Source: Synechococcus sp. CBW1108 (GTDB lineage: Bacteria; Cyanobacteriota; Cyanobacteriia; PCC-6307; Cyanobiaceae). Taken from it: DNA of 64,000 nucleotides. Where the stretch lies: NCBI RefSeq assembly GCF_015840335.1, contig NZ_CP060395.1, forward strand, positions 2,331,277 through 2,395,276, written 5' to 3'. The translations under genes were made by a program, and so were the position numbers. Under the pieces are notes generated by a model, which did no database searches, was not told the origin of the DNA, and worked only from the letters and a program-made list of their open reading frames with translations. Of the stretch, positions 48,052-58,503 are shown one piece after another; the first letter of the stretch is position 1, and each line of letters begins with the position of its first letter.

Positions 48052-48320
48052 TCTGCTGGGCGGTCGGGGGACGGCCAGGGGGACGGCGATCGTGATAAAG
48101 TATGAATCTAGCCTTTTTCAAGGGCAGGGCAGTTTTATTAATTTAATTGCGGGCAAGTAACACTGAAAGGTTTGAACAAGTTGGCTAGCCGCGTGCGCGC
48201 CTGCTCGGGATCATCAGCTCAGTAATCGTTGCCTTCGTTGGGTTTCTGCCGGCCTGCGTTCAAGGATTTTCCCAGCCAGAGCTTTCCCAAGCCCTGCTTC
48301 ACCAGGCCCAATTAAATCCA
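48052..48320 (+). promoter_or_regulatory. Leader and promoter region of the DEAD-box helicase
   Basis: This 269-base region is AT-richer than its flanks around 48090-48160, with GATAAAGTATGAATCT as a candidate -10 area. If transcription starts there, the helicase mRNA would have a leader of about 200 bases. Cold-induced RNA-helicase genes commonly have such leaders. I found no reading frame or clear terminator in it. Confidence 0.35.
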
Positions 48321-50093
<1,773 letters not shown>

Positions 50094-50130
50094 GGGCAAG
50101 GTCGGGGCTGCTCCCACCATTCCACCCACC

Positions 50131-50445
50131 ATGCGTCCTCCCCTGCTGCGATTGGCCCCCCTTGGCTTGCTCCTGCTGGGGCTGCTCGCCAGTGGGAGCG
50201 AGAGTCGGGCCACCAGCCTGGCCGAGGTGGTGAAGGCCTTCTGTCTCTCTGCCTATCAGGCCGATCTCAAGCAACAGGGAAAGATCCTCTCGCTGGCCCT
50301 GATCGATCGCACCTGCGACTGTGTGGCCGGAAAGGTCGCCCAGGGAAGTGACGTGGAAGAGGCCAACGAGGCCTGCGGGCGTCCGCCGGACCTGCGCTCG
50401 GTGAGGATGTCCTCACCGCAGCCAGGTCCAGGGCCCATCAACTAA
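50131..50445 (+). CDS. Small secreted protein, function unknown
   Basis: A 104-residue protein with a signal peptide (LLRLAPLGLLLLGLLASGS, cleavage near SRA-TS at about residue 28). The mature part has three cysteines (FCLSAY, TCDCVAG, EACG), suggesting disulfide formation in the periplasm or thylakoid lumen. It is not recognised. ATG 50131, 37 bases after the helicase; its TAA overlaps the convergent small gene by four bases. Confidence 0.55.
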   Translation: MRPPLLRLAPLGLLLLGLLASGSESRATSLAEVVKAFCLSAYQADLKQQGKILSLALIDRTCDCVAGKVAQGSDVEEANEACGRPPDLRSVRMSSPQPGPGPIN

Positions 50446-50642
50446 GCGCAGAGCCTGGTGAGGCTGCCAAGGCCAAGGCTGGAGAGCTCTGCCATGGGTA
50501 GGCGTTCGACGGCGGCAATCAAAGAGCACTGGTTGGCGGCAGTTTCACTGCTAACCAAGCTCTGCAGCAGGTCAAAGCGATCCTGGATTGCCAATTCGCC
50601 ATCTTCGCGCCAGGCGAGGCTCCAGGGGACGGGGGCTTGCAT
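50442..50642 (-). CDS. Small protein of unknown function
   Basis: A 66-residue acidic, helical protein (LAWREDGELAIQDRFDLLQSL, then SSETAANQCSLIAAVERLP) without signal or membrane span. It is convergent with the preceding secreted protein, stop against stop in a CTAA tetramer. Codon use looks genuine and no other frame in this strip is convincing. I cannot name a family. Confidence 0.5.
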   Translation of the reverse strand: MQAPVPWSLAWREDGELAIQDRFDLLQSLVSSETAANQCSLIAAVERLPMAELSSLGLGSLTRLCA

Positions 50643-50899
50643 TTTGGGGCTCCCTCTGAATCAGGATTCGCTGACAATGGAGCACGATCGGGGTCTTGGT
50701 CGGCGGCCTAAATGGTCTCTTCAGAAGCGCTTCATAATTCTCCATGAAGCCTGGCTTCGGCGGGCCTAGTTGAACCGCCAGTAGGTAAAATAGACAAGAT
50801 TCGCAGGCGTTCGGCCACCATCAGGCGTGTCCAGGATCCACTGGCACACCCCGAGAACCGCAGCATCTCCCGAATCAGTTCCAGGAATTTGCTCCGTTA

Positions 50900-51208
50900 A
50901 TGACCATTTACGTTGGCAACCTCTCGTTTCAAGCTGAGCGCGAGGACCTGCTTGATCTCTTCGGCCAGTACGGAGAGGTGCGCCAGTGCAGCCTGCCCCT
51001 CGACCGGGAAACCGGCCGCAAGCGCGGCTTTGCCTTTGTTGAGCTGGCCGATGACGCAGCCGAACAAAATGCCATCGACGATCTCCAGGATGTCGAGTGG
51101 ATGGGCCGCATGATCCGCGTAAATAAAGCCACCCCCAGGGAAGGGGGCGGTGGCGGTAACCGTGGCGGCGGCGGCGGTGGCTATGGCGGCGGCGGTAACC
51201 GCTGGTAA
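50900..51208 (+). CDS. RRM-domain glycine-rich RNA-binding protein
   Basis: A 102-residue protein with one RRM (1-80): RNP2 IYVGNL near the start and RNP1 KRGFAFVEL at about 42-50. A Gly/Arg/Asn-rich tail (about 82-102) follows. Cyanobacterial Rbp proteins of this design bind AU/U-rich RNA, are often cold-induced, and some place photosystem mRNAs at thylakoids. The upstream 250 bases contain a TAAAAT box (50786-50791) that could serve as -10 with a leader of roughly 100 bases. The ABC exporter begins less than 100 bases downstream. Confidence 0.92.
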   Translation: MTIYVGNLSFQAEREDLLDLFGQYGEVRQCSLPLDRETGRKRGFAFVELADDAAEQNAIDDLQDVEWMGRMIRVNKATPREGGGGGNRGGGGGGYGGGGNRW

Positions 51209-51300
51209 GCCCCCTGCTGCCTCTGCCAGCCCTGGGCCGGCTGATCAAAGCCCTGCGGCCCTATCGCTTCCGGCTGGTTCTGGCGACGGGTTGCTCGGTT

Positions 51301-53001
51301 TTGAACAAGCTCTTCGATCTGGCGCCTCCGGTGCTGATCGGTTTGGCGGTGGATGTGGTGGTCCAAAAGGACACCTCCTGGCTGGCCCGCTTTGGCACCA
51401 CCACCGTGCCCAGCCAGTTGGGGCTGCTGGCGGTGCTCTCCTTTGTGATCTGGAGCGCCGAGTCGAGCTTCGAATACCTGCAAGGGCTGCTCTGGCGCAA
51501 CCTGGCCCAGAGGTTGCAGCACCAGCTGCGACTTGAGGCCTACGACCACCTCCAGCAGCTGGAGATGGGCTTTTTTGAGCTGGGCAGCAGTGGCCGGCTG
51601 ATGGCGGTCCTGGGCGACGACATCAACCAACTGGAGCGCTTCCTCGACCATGGCGCCAACGAGATCCTGCAGCTGATCACCACCGTGGTTGTGGTGGGCG
51701 CCGCGATGGTGCTGCTCTCGCCTGACGTTGCCGGGGTGGCGTTCATTCCGATTCCATTGATCTTCTGGGGTTCCCTGCATTTTCAGCGGCGGCTAGCCCC
51801 CCTCTATGCGGCAGTGCGGGCGCAGGCCGCTGACCTGGCCAGCCAGTTGGGCAACAATCTCGGCGGCATGTTGACGATCAAGAGCTATTCGGCCGAGCGC
51901 TGGGAGCTGGCTCGGCTGGAGCGGCTAAGTGAGGCCTATCGCCAGGCCAACCGCCGCGCCATTCGTCTTTCGGCCGCCTTTGTGCCCCTGATCCGTTACG
52001 CCATTTTGTTTGCCTTCATCGCCATTTTGGTGATTGGTGGTCTGCAGGCCTGGCGCGGTGAGATCGCTACGGGCAGCTACGCCTTCCTGGTGTTCATCAC
52101 CCAGCGCCTGCTCTGGCCGATTACCACCTTGGGCCGCACCCTCGACGACTACCAGCGGGCCATGGCCTCCACCAACCGGGTGCTGGACCTGCTCGATACC
52201 CCGATTGCGATCCCCAGCGGCGAGCGGCCCCTGCCCCTGGCCGCGGTGCAAGGGGCGCTGAGCTTTGCGGGGGTGGACTTTGCCTATCGGGACCGGGAAG
52301 GCCTGCTCACCGACTTCTGCCTGGAGGTGCCGGCGGGAAGCACGCTCGGCATCGTCGGGGCCACGGGGTCGGGCAAGAGCACCCTGGTGAAGCTGGTGCT
52401 GAGGCTCTACGAGATCCAGGCAGGCAGGATCTGTCTCGATGGGATCCCAATTCAAGAGCTGCGCCTCGACCACCTGCGCCGCGCCATTGCGCTTGTGAGC
52501 CAGGAGGTGTTTCTGTTCCCTGGGACCGTGGCGGAGAACATCGCCTACGGCAGTTTCGAGGCCCCCCGGGCCGCAATAGTGCGGGCAGCCCAGCTGGCCG
52601 AGGCCGCCGCCTTCATTGATGCCCTGCCCCAGGGCTACGACACCGTGGTGGGGGAGCGGGGCCAGCGCCTCTCCGGCGGGCAGAGGCAGCGCATCGCCCT
52701 GGCTCGAGCCATCCTCAGGAATCCCCCGGTGCTGATCCTTGATGAGGCCACCGCAGCGGTTGACAATGAAACGGAAGCAGCGATCCAGCGCTCCCTCGAG
52801 ACAATCACCGCCGGGCGCACCACCCTGGTGATCGCCCACCGGCTTTCGACTGTGCGTCATGCCGATCGGATTGTGGTGATGGATCGGGGCCGAATCGTTG
52901 AAAGCGGCCGCCATGACCAGCTGATCGGAGCCGACGGGGCCTATGCGAATCTCTGGCGCGTGCAGGCCGGCCTGCGCAGCGGTGAGCCCCTGGGCCCGTA
53001 G
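51301..53001 (+). CDS. ABC exporter, fused membrane and ATPase domains
   Basis: A half-size exporter of at least 566 residues with five to six spans (1-320) and a C-terminal nucleotide-binding domain: Walker A GATGSGKST, Q-loop SQEVFLF, signature LSGGQRQRIALARA, Walker B VLILDEATAAVD and H-loop IAHRLSTV. It should work as a homodimer exporting a lipid, peptide or drug. The only standard start is TTG 51301, but the frame is open from 51199. Its upstream codons (LGRLIKALRPYRFRLVLATG) look like the missing first helix, so translation may begin at a non-standard codon or the start has been lost. Confidence 0.88.
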   Translation: MNKLFDLAPPVLIGLAVDVVVQKDTSWLARFGTTTVPSQLGLLAVLSFVIWSAESSFEYLQGLLWRNLAQRLQHQLRLEAYDHLQQLEMGFFELGSSGRLMAVLGDDINQLERFLDHGANEILQLITTVVVVGAAMVLLSPDVAGVAFIPIPLIFWGSLHFQRRLAPLYAAVRAQAADLASQLGNNLGGMLTIKSYSAERWELARLERLSEAYRQANRRAIRLSAAFVPLIRYAILFAFIAILVIGGLQAWRGEIATGSYAFLVFITQRLLWPITTLGRTLDDYQRAMASTNRVLDLLDTPIAIPSGERPLPLAAVQGALSFAGVDFAYRDREGLLTDFCLEVPAGSTLGIVGATGSGKSTLVKLVLRLYEIQAGRICLDGIPIQELRLDHLRRAIALVSQEVFLFPGTVAENIAYGSFEAPRAAIVRAAQLAEAAAFIDALPQGYDTVVGERGQRLSGGQRQRIALARAILRNPPVLILDEATAAVDNETEAAIQRSLETITAGRTTLVIAHRLSTVRHADRIVVMDRGRIVESGRHDQLIGADGAYANLWRVQAGLRSGEPLGP

Positions 53002-53030
53002 GGCCCTGATCGTGAAATAGCTTTTGGGGG

Positions 53031-53963
53031 ATGAGACCCACCCAGAACCATCGGCCCCGCAGAAGGGGTAGACGCGCTTCCCTGTTGCTGGCGATAGGAA
53101 TTGGGCTGGGCGGTGGCCTGCTGCTGGCCGCGCCGCTCTCCCAGCTGCTCTCCGATGCGGGCTCGGGCCGGAACCCCGCTATCACCAATCCGTTTGCGGC
53201 CTGGAGCGGCATCACCAACCAGGACATCCTGCTGCTCGGCACGGATGTGGGGGGCGGGAACACCGATGTGATCGCCAGCCTGCGCGTCGATGGCGGCATC
53301 ACCCGGATCACCCAGGTGCCCAGGGACACCTACATCGAAGCGGAGGGGTATGGCCCCCACAAGATCAATGCCCTCTACAGCCTCGGGGGGACAGATCTGC
53401 TTAAAGGAGAACTCTCCCGCAAATTGGGACGACCGATCACCCACCACGTGGTGGTGAATTTGTCGGCGATCAGGTCTATGGCCGATGCCCTCGGCGGCAT
53501 CGAGGTGGACGTGCCCAAACGGATGGCCTACAGCGATCACAGCCAGGGGCTCTACATCGATCTGCAACCAGGGCTGCAGACCCTGAAGGGCCGCGACCTA
53601 GAGGGCTTCCTGCGTTTTAGGCATGATGAGATGGGTGATATTGGTCGGCTGGAGCGCCAGCAGCTGGCCCTGCAGGCCCTGTTTCGCAAACTCACCCGAC
53701 CCGAGCATCTGGTGCGGTTACCGGTGCTGCTGGCCGCCGCAGGAAAAAACCTCAAAACCGATCTGGGCCCGATGGAGCTGGGCGGCCTGATCACTGCCAT
53801 GGGCACGACCCAGCTGGAGACCAAGCGGCTGGGTGGTCGCCCCTTCTATCGCAATGACATCAGCTACTGGGACGCCGAGTGGCCCCAGCCCGCTGCAGAG
53901 GACTCCGCCGAGAACGGTGGTCAGAATGGTGGTGAGAATGGTCGCTATCGCTTTCTGTTCTGA
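53031..53963 (+). CDS. LytR-CpsA-Psr (LCP) family protein
   Basis: A 310-residue protein: basic N-terminus, one membrane span (about 17-40), then the LCP domain outside the membrane. Domain signs are DILLLGTDVGGGNTDVI, RITQVPRDTYI with the catalytic Arg/Asp environment, KINALYSLGG, HHVVVNLSAIRSMADALGGIEVDVP and FLRFRHDEMGDIGRLERQQ. LCP enzymes attach undecaprenyl-linked glycopolymers to peptidoglycan; in cyanobacteria they may anchor cell-wall polysaccharide. The tail is an Asn/Gly/Glu repeat. Its end overlaps the convergent MgtC gene by 19 bases. Confidence 0.9.
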   Translation: MRPTQNHRPRRRGRRASLLLAIGIGLGGGLLLAAPLSQLLSDAGSGRNPAITNPFAAWSGITNQDILLLGTDVGGGNTDVIASLRVDGGITRITQVPRDTYIEAEGYGPHKINALYSLGGTDLLKGELSRKLGRPITHHVVVNLSAIRSMADALGGIEVDVPKRMAYSDHSQGLYIDLQPGLQTLKGRDLEGFLRFRHDEMGDIGRLERQQLALQALFRKLTRPEHLVRLPVLLAAAGKNLKTDLGPMELGGLITAMGTTQLETKRLGGRPFYRNDISYWDAEWPQPAAEDSAENGGQNGGENGRYRFLF

Positions 53964-54415
53964 TCGCCATCTTGACCAGGTTCGCCGTTGCTGCGCTGGG
54001 ACAGGGTTATCAGGGCCAGAACCAGGGCCACCCCGGCAAGTAAGGGGGTGGAGGCGGCCACGGTCACCCCGAGGGCAGCAGTAAACCAGATCGAAGCCGC
54101 ACTGGTGAGTCCGCGCACCTCAGGCAGGCCCCTCTTGTCAGCAGCAGGGGGCACCAGGATCTCGCCAGCCCCCAGGAAGCCAATTCCGGTCGCTACCCCC
54201 TGAATCACCCTGCTGCGGGCCTGGGGGTCGTCACCGGCCGCCAGCACCATCAGACAGGCACTGAGGCCCACCAGCACATGCACCCGCAGGCGGTTGGGAT
54301 GGCTGGTATTGCCGTGGTGGGCGCGGTTGATGCCCACGGCCAGGCCGCAAAGCACCGCCAGGCCCAGGCGCAGCAGGATCTGCAGGTCGGGGCTGAGGGC
54401 CGGCAGCCAGCTCAT
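53945..54415 (-). CDS. MgtC/SapB-family membrane protein
   Basis: A 156-residue protein with four spans and the MgtC/SapB N-terminal pattern: LGLAVLCGLAVGINR, a Arg/His loop, VHVLVGLSACLMVLA, VIQGVATGIGFLGAGEI and LTSAASIWFTAALGV. It corresponds to the transmembrane half only and lacks the C-terminal ACT-like domain, which is common in the YhiD subgroup. MgtC relatives influence Mg2+ homeostasis and membrane potential. ATG 54415; divergent from the FUSC genes. Confidence 0.88.
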   Translation of the reverse strand: MSWLPALSPDLQILLRLGLAVLCGLAVGINRAHHGNTSHPNRLRVHVLVGLSACLMVLAAGDDPQARSRVIQGVATGIGFLGAGEILVPPAADKRGLPEVRGLTSAASIWFTAALGVTVAASTPLLAGVALVLALITLSQRSNGEPGQDGDQNRKR

Positions 54416-54480
54416 GGCCGCCCCCTCACGGCAGCCAAGCGCATGGTGGCCGATCCCCATAAGCTCGTCTCAGCTCAGCG

Positions 54481-55449
54481 TTGCCGCAGACAGTGCAAAA
54501 CCAGCTGCTGCGCAACAGCCTGAAGCTCTTTGTAGCCGCGCTCCTCACAGCCGCCATTGCTGTCTGGACCGATCGCGTTCAATTTGCCTGGTACCCACTG
54601 TTTGCAGTGGTGATGGTTGTTGATGATAACGACGACCACACGCTGCAGGCCGCCAGCGGCCGCATCCTGGGCACCTTGGCGGGAGGTCTGATTACCTTCC
54701 TGGTGCACACCATCCTCGGCGGTTGGATCGGGGTGCTGGTGTCGATGCTGGTGATGATTCCTGTACTGCAGCTGTTGGGCTGGCAGAGCGCCCTCAGCAC
54801 GGCCTCACTGGTTGCTGTGATGTTTCTGATGCTTCCAGGCCATACGGCGCTGGGCTGGGACTACGTGTTCAACCGCGCTCTCGACACGGTGGTGGGCTGC
54901 ATCGTGGCAATCCTGGTGGGCCTGCTGTTCTGGCCGCACAACAGCAGCAGCGAACTCAATACCGCCGATGGCCGCCTGCGTCGCTCTCTGCAAAACCAGC
55001 TGCAGGCCTACAGCGACTGGCTGGCCCAACGGCGATCCAGGCCCGAGCCGCTGAATACTGCCCCGCTCACCAACGACCTGCAACGGATGGAACAACTGGT
55101 GGCTCAGGAACGCAGCGGCCCTCGCCATCAGGCCCTCAAACGCAGCGGCTGGGAGCAACGGCTGCGGCTGTGGCAGCTCGCCCACTTTCACTGGATCGCC
55201 TGGGAGCGGCTGATGGCCGGGTTGCCGGAGCAGCAGACCCTGCAGGCCGATCTGCTGCATCGCACGGTGGTGGACCTGCAGCGGCAGCTCAGCGGAGAGC
55301 CCGGACCGACCCCAGGGCGTGAGCCCCAGCGTTGGCAGCAGCTGGCCCAGCAGCTGCAGCTCCCGCTACTGCCGCTGCTGGCCCTCGCGGAGGAGGGGCG
55401 CCCGCTGCCTGCCTGCCTGGGCGGGCTGAACCGAATGGCTCCGCTGTGA
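54481..55449 (+). CDS. Half-size FUSC-type membrane protein, first pair, A
   Basis: A 322-residue protein of the FUSC/aromatic-acid-exporter-like superfamily. The first roughly 155 residues hold about six short spans (KLFVAALLTAAIAVW, YPLFAVVMVV, GTLAGGLITFLVHTIL, VLVSMLVMIPVLQLLG, ALSTASLVAVMFLML, VVGCIVAILVGLLFWP). The conserved VVDDNDDHTLQAASGRILGT is the FUSC strand-turn. The second half is a Gln/Leu/Arg-rich cytoplasmic helical region. Typical FUSC exporters are about 650-720 residues with two such membrane modules; here one module is encoded per gene. TTG start 54481; GTGA overlap with gene B. Confidence 0.8.
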   Translation: MPQTVQNQLLRNSLKLFVAALLTAAIAVWTDRVQFAWYPLFAVVMVVDDNDDHTLQAASGRILGTLAGGLITFLVHTILGGWIGVLVSMLVMIPVLQLLGWQSALSTASLVAVMFLMLPGHTALGWDYVFNRALDTVVGCIVAILVGLLFWPHNSSSELNTADGRLRRSLQNQLQAYSDWLAQRRSRPEPLNTAPLTNDLQRMEQLVAQERSGPRHQALKRSGWEQRLRLWQLAHFHWIAWERLMAGLPEQQTLQADLLHRTVVDLQRQLSGEPGPTPGREPQRWQQLAQQLQLPLLPLLALAEEGRPLPACLGGLNRMAPL

Positions 55450-56513
55450 TCAACCGCAACGGCCTGCGCACCGCCTTCACCGCCGGGCTCGGCAACGCTT
55501 TCGCCAGCTTGTCAGGGGTGGCGGACAGCCAATACGTTTCCCTGGCGGTGTTGGCGGTGTCCACCGGCACCTATGGCGGCGCGCTGGCCCTGGGCAGCCA
55601 GCGCCTGCTGGGCACGGCGCTCGGGTCGGTCCTGCTGCTGATCGGCTACGAGGGTCTACAGGGAATGCCGATGCCCCTGGCGATTGCCATCACCCTGGGC
55701 GCCTTGCGCCTGCTGGGCGGCCTGCTGAAGCTGCAGGTTGGCTACAAGGTGGGCGGCATCGTCATCGTGATGGGCTGGCTCGTGCACGAGGGCGGCCTGG
55801 CCGAATGGATTCCGCTTCGCTTTTTCTGGACCTGTTTCGGCGTGCTGATCGCGTTGCTGGGCCTGCGGCTTTTCTGGCCGGCCCGCGGACTCGACAGCAG
55901 CCTGGGCCAGGTTGCCGGGCTGCTCGTGCAGCTGCAGAGCTGCTTCCGCGACCTGGCGGCGAGAGTGGATCCCGCCAGGGCAGGCCTGGTGGCGGGTCAG
56001 GCGGCCGATCCGGTGGGGATCGGTCGCTACCGGGCCCTGCGCAACCAGCTCGTTGCCATCCGGCGGCAACGGCCAGCGCTGCTGCAAGAGCTGGGCACCC
56101 TGCCGGAGCGCCATCCAGCGACGCTGCTGATGGCGAACTTTGAGGCCACCGCCTCTCGCCTGATCACCCTGGTGGGCGGCCTTGTGCGCGAGTCCCCCAC
56201 CAGCCAAGATCCCCAGCTGGTGGTGCAGTTGCACCGGGCCGAAGCGGAGTTGCTGCAGGCCATGGCTGGCCATCTGGGCCAATGGGAAGGGCAGATCCGT
56301 GGGCGCCGTGGGTTGCCCAAACCACCCGAAACCGAGCTGCAGCTGCCGCCCAGCTGGCAGCAGTTGGGCCAGGAGCTCAACAACCCCACCGCCAACTCGG
56401 CTTCCCTGGAGCGGCTGGAAAGGATTGCCAGCCGGCTGATGCTCTGCCGCCAGGCCGAGCAGGCGATTCGCGATGGCGAAGCAAACTGGGCTGCAATCCT
56501 GGGCAAGGCCTGA
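55446..56513 (+). CDS. Half-size FUSC-type membrane protein, first pair, B
   Basis: A 355-residue partner of the preceding gene, begun at GTG 55446 inside its stop. The membrane module (about 1-140) has spans YVSLAVLAVSTGTYG, LGTALGSVLLLIGY, LAIAITLGALRLLGG, GYKVGGIVIVMGWLVH and FFWTCFGVLIALLGLRLFWP. A long helical cytoplasmic region follows. Together with A it equals one full-length two-module FUSC exporter split into two polypeptides, which probably assemble as a heterodimer. Substrate is unknown; characterised relatives export aromatic acids or small hydrophobic compounds. Confidence 0.8.
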   Translation: MINRNGLRTAFTAGLGNAFASLSGVADSQYVSLAVLAVSTGTYGGALALGSQRLLGTALGSVLLLIGYEGLQGMPMPLAIAITLGALRLLGGLLKLQVGYKVGGIVIVMGWLVHEGGLAEWIPLRFFWTCFGVLIALLGLRLFWPARGLDSSLGQVAGLLVQLQSCFRDLAARVDPARAGLVAGQAADPVGIGRYRALRNQLVAIRRQRPALLQELGTLPERHPATLLMANFEATASRLITLVGGLVRESPTSQDPQLVVQLHRAEAELLQAMAGHLGQWEGQIRGRRGLPKPPETELQLPPSWQQLGQELNNPTANSASLERLERIASRLMLCRQAEQAIRDGEANWAAILGKA

Positions 56514-56672
56514 ACCCCGTCAATTGCCGTCCTCAGCCAGCTGCTGGGTAACCACAAGCAGCTGGACACGCCGAGCCAACCCGCTGCCGCCCCGGAAGCT
56601 GAACACCCCCTAGGGCCGCAAAGCCGCTGTGCAAATCAGACTGCGCCCACCAAGGCGCTGATCTGCATCACC

Positions 56673-58489
56673 GTGGCAATGCGCAACCGCGTTCTGGCCC
56701 TGTTGTGGTTGGGGCTGATCCCGGCCCGGCTGGCCCCGGCTGCGCTGTCCGCCCCACGGCCCGCATCGCTTTCTAGCCAGCCGCGGCAAGCCCAGTCCAC
56801 CGAGCTGATCGAGCGCAGCTGGCAGCGGCTGGATGCGGAGCTGCGGGCCCTGGATCAGTTGCTGCCAGGCGAACCCGAGCCCCCGGTGGGCAACGTGCTC
56901 AGCACCCCGGAGCTGCCCGCCAACCTGATCCGGGCCAACCAACCCGCCAGCGGCCCGATCCAACCTGCCGACGCGGTGGCCGGTCCACCCCTGGATCTGC
57001 CTACCCCCCAGCAACTCCAGGCCGGCGGCGTGGCCAGCCTCAGCCTGGAGAAGGCCTTGGCCATCGCCTTTGCCAACAGTGCCAGCCTCCAGGCCCAGCG
57101 CGATCAGGTGGCCGCCGCCCTGGCCAGCGTCCAGGCAGCGATGGGCACCTACTGGCCCACCATCAGCGCCTTTGCCGCCGGCGGCTACGAGGGCAACCGC
57201 AGCACCACCACCGCGAAAAAGCCCAACGACAATTTGGGTTTTGGCCCCATGTTTTCGCCGAACGGGGTCCTCACCCCCGGACCTGGCGGCACAGCCATCC
57301 CCACGGCCGGCCCCTTCTATGTGCCCAACGGCGGTTCCGTGGCGGCCACCTCCGGGGAATGGGGCGTTGAGGGGGACCTGCAACTCAACTACGCCCTGCT
57401 CGACTTCGCCCGCACGCCCACGGTGAAAGCCGCCCGCGCCAGCCTGGAGCAGCAGCGCAACACCTATGCCAACCAGCTGCGCTCCCTGCAGCTGCAGGTG
57501 AGTGAGGCCTACTACCAGCTCCAGCAGGACGAGCAGCTGGTGCGCGTCTACGACGCCAACCTGCGCAACGATCTGGTGATCCTGCAGGACAGCCTCGACC
57601 TCAAGCAGGCGGGCCTGGTGCCCAGGCTCGATGTGCTGCGGCGCCGGGCCATTCAGGCAGCCGACGAAGAGACCCTTATCCAGGCCCTGGCCGACCGGGC
57701 GGTGGCGCGCCGCAAACTGGCGGTGCTGCTCAACCTGCCCGCCAGCGTGACCCCTAACGCCAGTGACCCGATCGTGGTGCAGCCCCGCTGGCCCCTCGAT
57801 CTGGAGGCCAGCCTGCTGGCGGCCTACCGGGGCAATCCCGAACTGGAGCGATCCTGGCCACCCGCACGGCCCTGGCCCAGCAGAGCCAGGCCACCGCGGC
57901 CGGACTGCTGCCAAAGCTCTCCCTGTTTGCCAGCGGCGGTGGCAGCAGCTCCCAAACCAGCCTCGGCGACTTCACGCTTGCCGGGGGCGGCTGCTGCGGT
58001 TCCACCGCCCTGCCCTTGAGCACCACCAACGGCTGGGACTGGTCGGTGGGTTTGACCTTTACCTGGCTGCTGTTTGATGCCGGCACCACCGCTGGCCAGG
58101 CCCGTGCCCTGACCAAACAGGCGGCGGCCACAGCCCAGCAATATGCCGCCAGTCGCAACGACATCCGCCTGCGGATCGAGCAAGCGTTCTTCAACCACGA
58201 GGCCAGCCTGGCCAAGCTGAGTTCAGCGCGCCGAGGAGTGGCGGCTGCCCTGGAGGCCTTCCGTGACGTGCGTCTGCGCTACCTAACCGGCCTAGACAGC
58301 GAGCTCAATCTCTCCAACACGCAGGACCGTCTGATCAACAGCCTGGTGCGGCGGATCAACGCCACGGTCAACGTGAATATCACTTACGCGAAGTTGCTGA
58401 AGGAACTGCTGCCGATGCCGCGCGATCCCAATCTGCCGATCCAGACCCAGCTTCAGCTCAGCAGCAGTGGCGCCGCCACCCAACCTTGA
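56673..58489 (+). pseudogene. TolC-family outer-membrane efflux protein, frameshifted
   Basis: An outer-membrane channel protein that would give FUSC pumps an exit to the outside. It has a signal peptide (ALLWLGLIPARLAPAALSA), a Pro-rich linker and the repeated OEP pattern LEKALAIAFANSASLQAQRDQ, LNYALLDFARTPTVKAARASL, QVSEAYYQLQQDEQLVRV. The first frame reads to about codon 391 (NPELE at 57835-57849) and then goes out of phase and stops at 58019. The true sequence resumes in another frame as ILATRTALAQQSQ and continues through SLFASGGGSSS and FTWLLFDAGTTAGQARAL to 58489. One lost G (GAGGCGATC becoming GAGCGATC) at about 57847 explains it; repaired length is about 605 residues. Confidence 0.85.
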
Positions 58490-58503
58490 ACGGGCGACAC
58501 CCC

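Noticed and set aside
51150-51208. GGC/GGT-rich tandem repeat as a repeat element or CRISPR-like array
   Set aside because: It is the coding sequence of the glycine-rich tail of the RRM protein, with no spacers.
53945-53963. 19-base antisense overlap of LCP and MgtC genes as a sign of a wrong start or stop
   Set aside because: Both C-termini are read to natural stops and both domains are intact; short convergent overlaps are frequent in this window.
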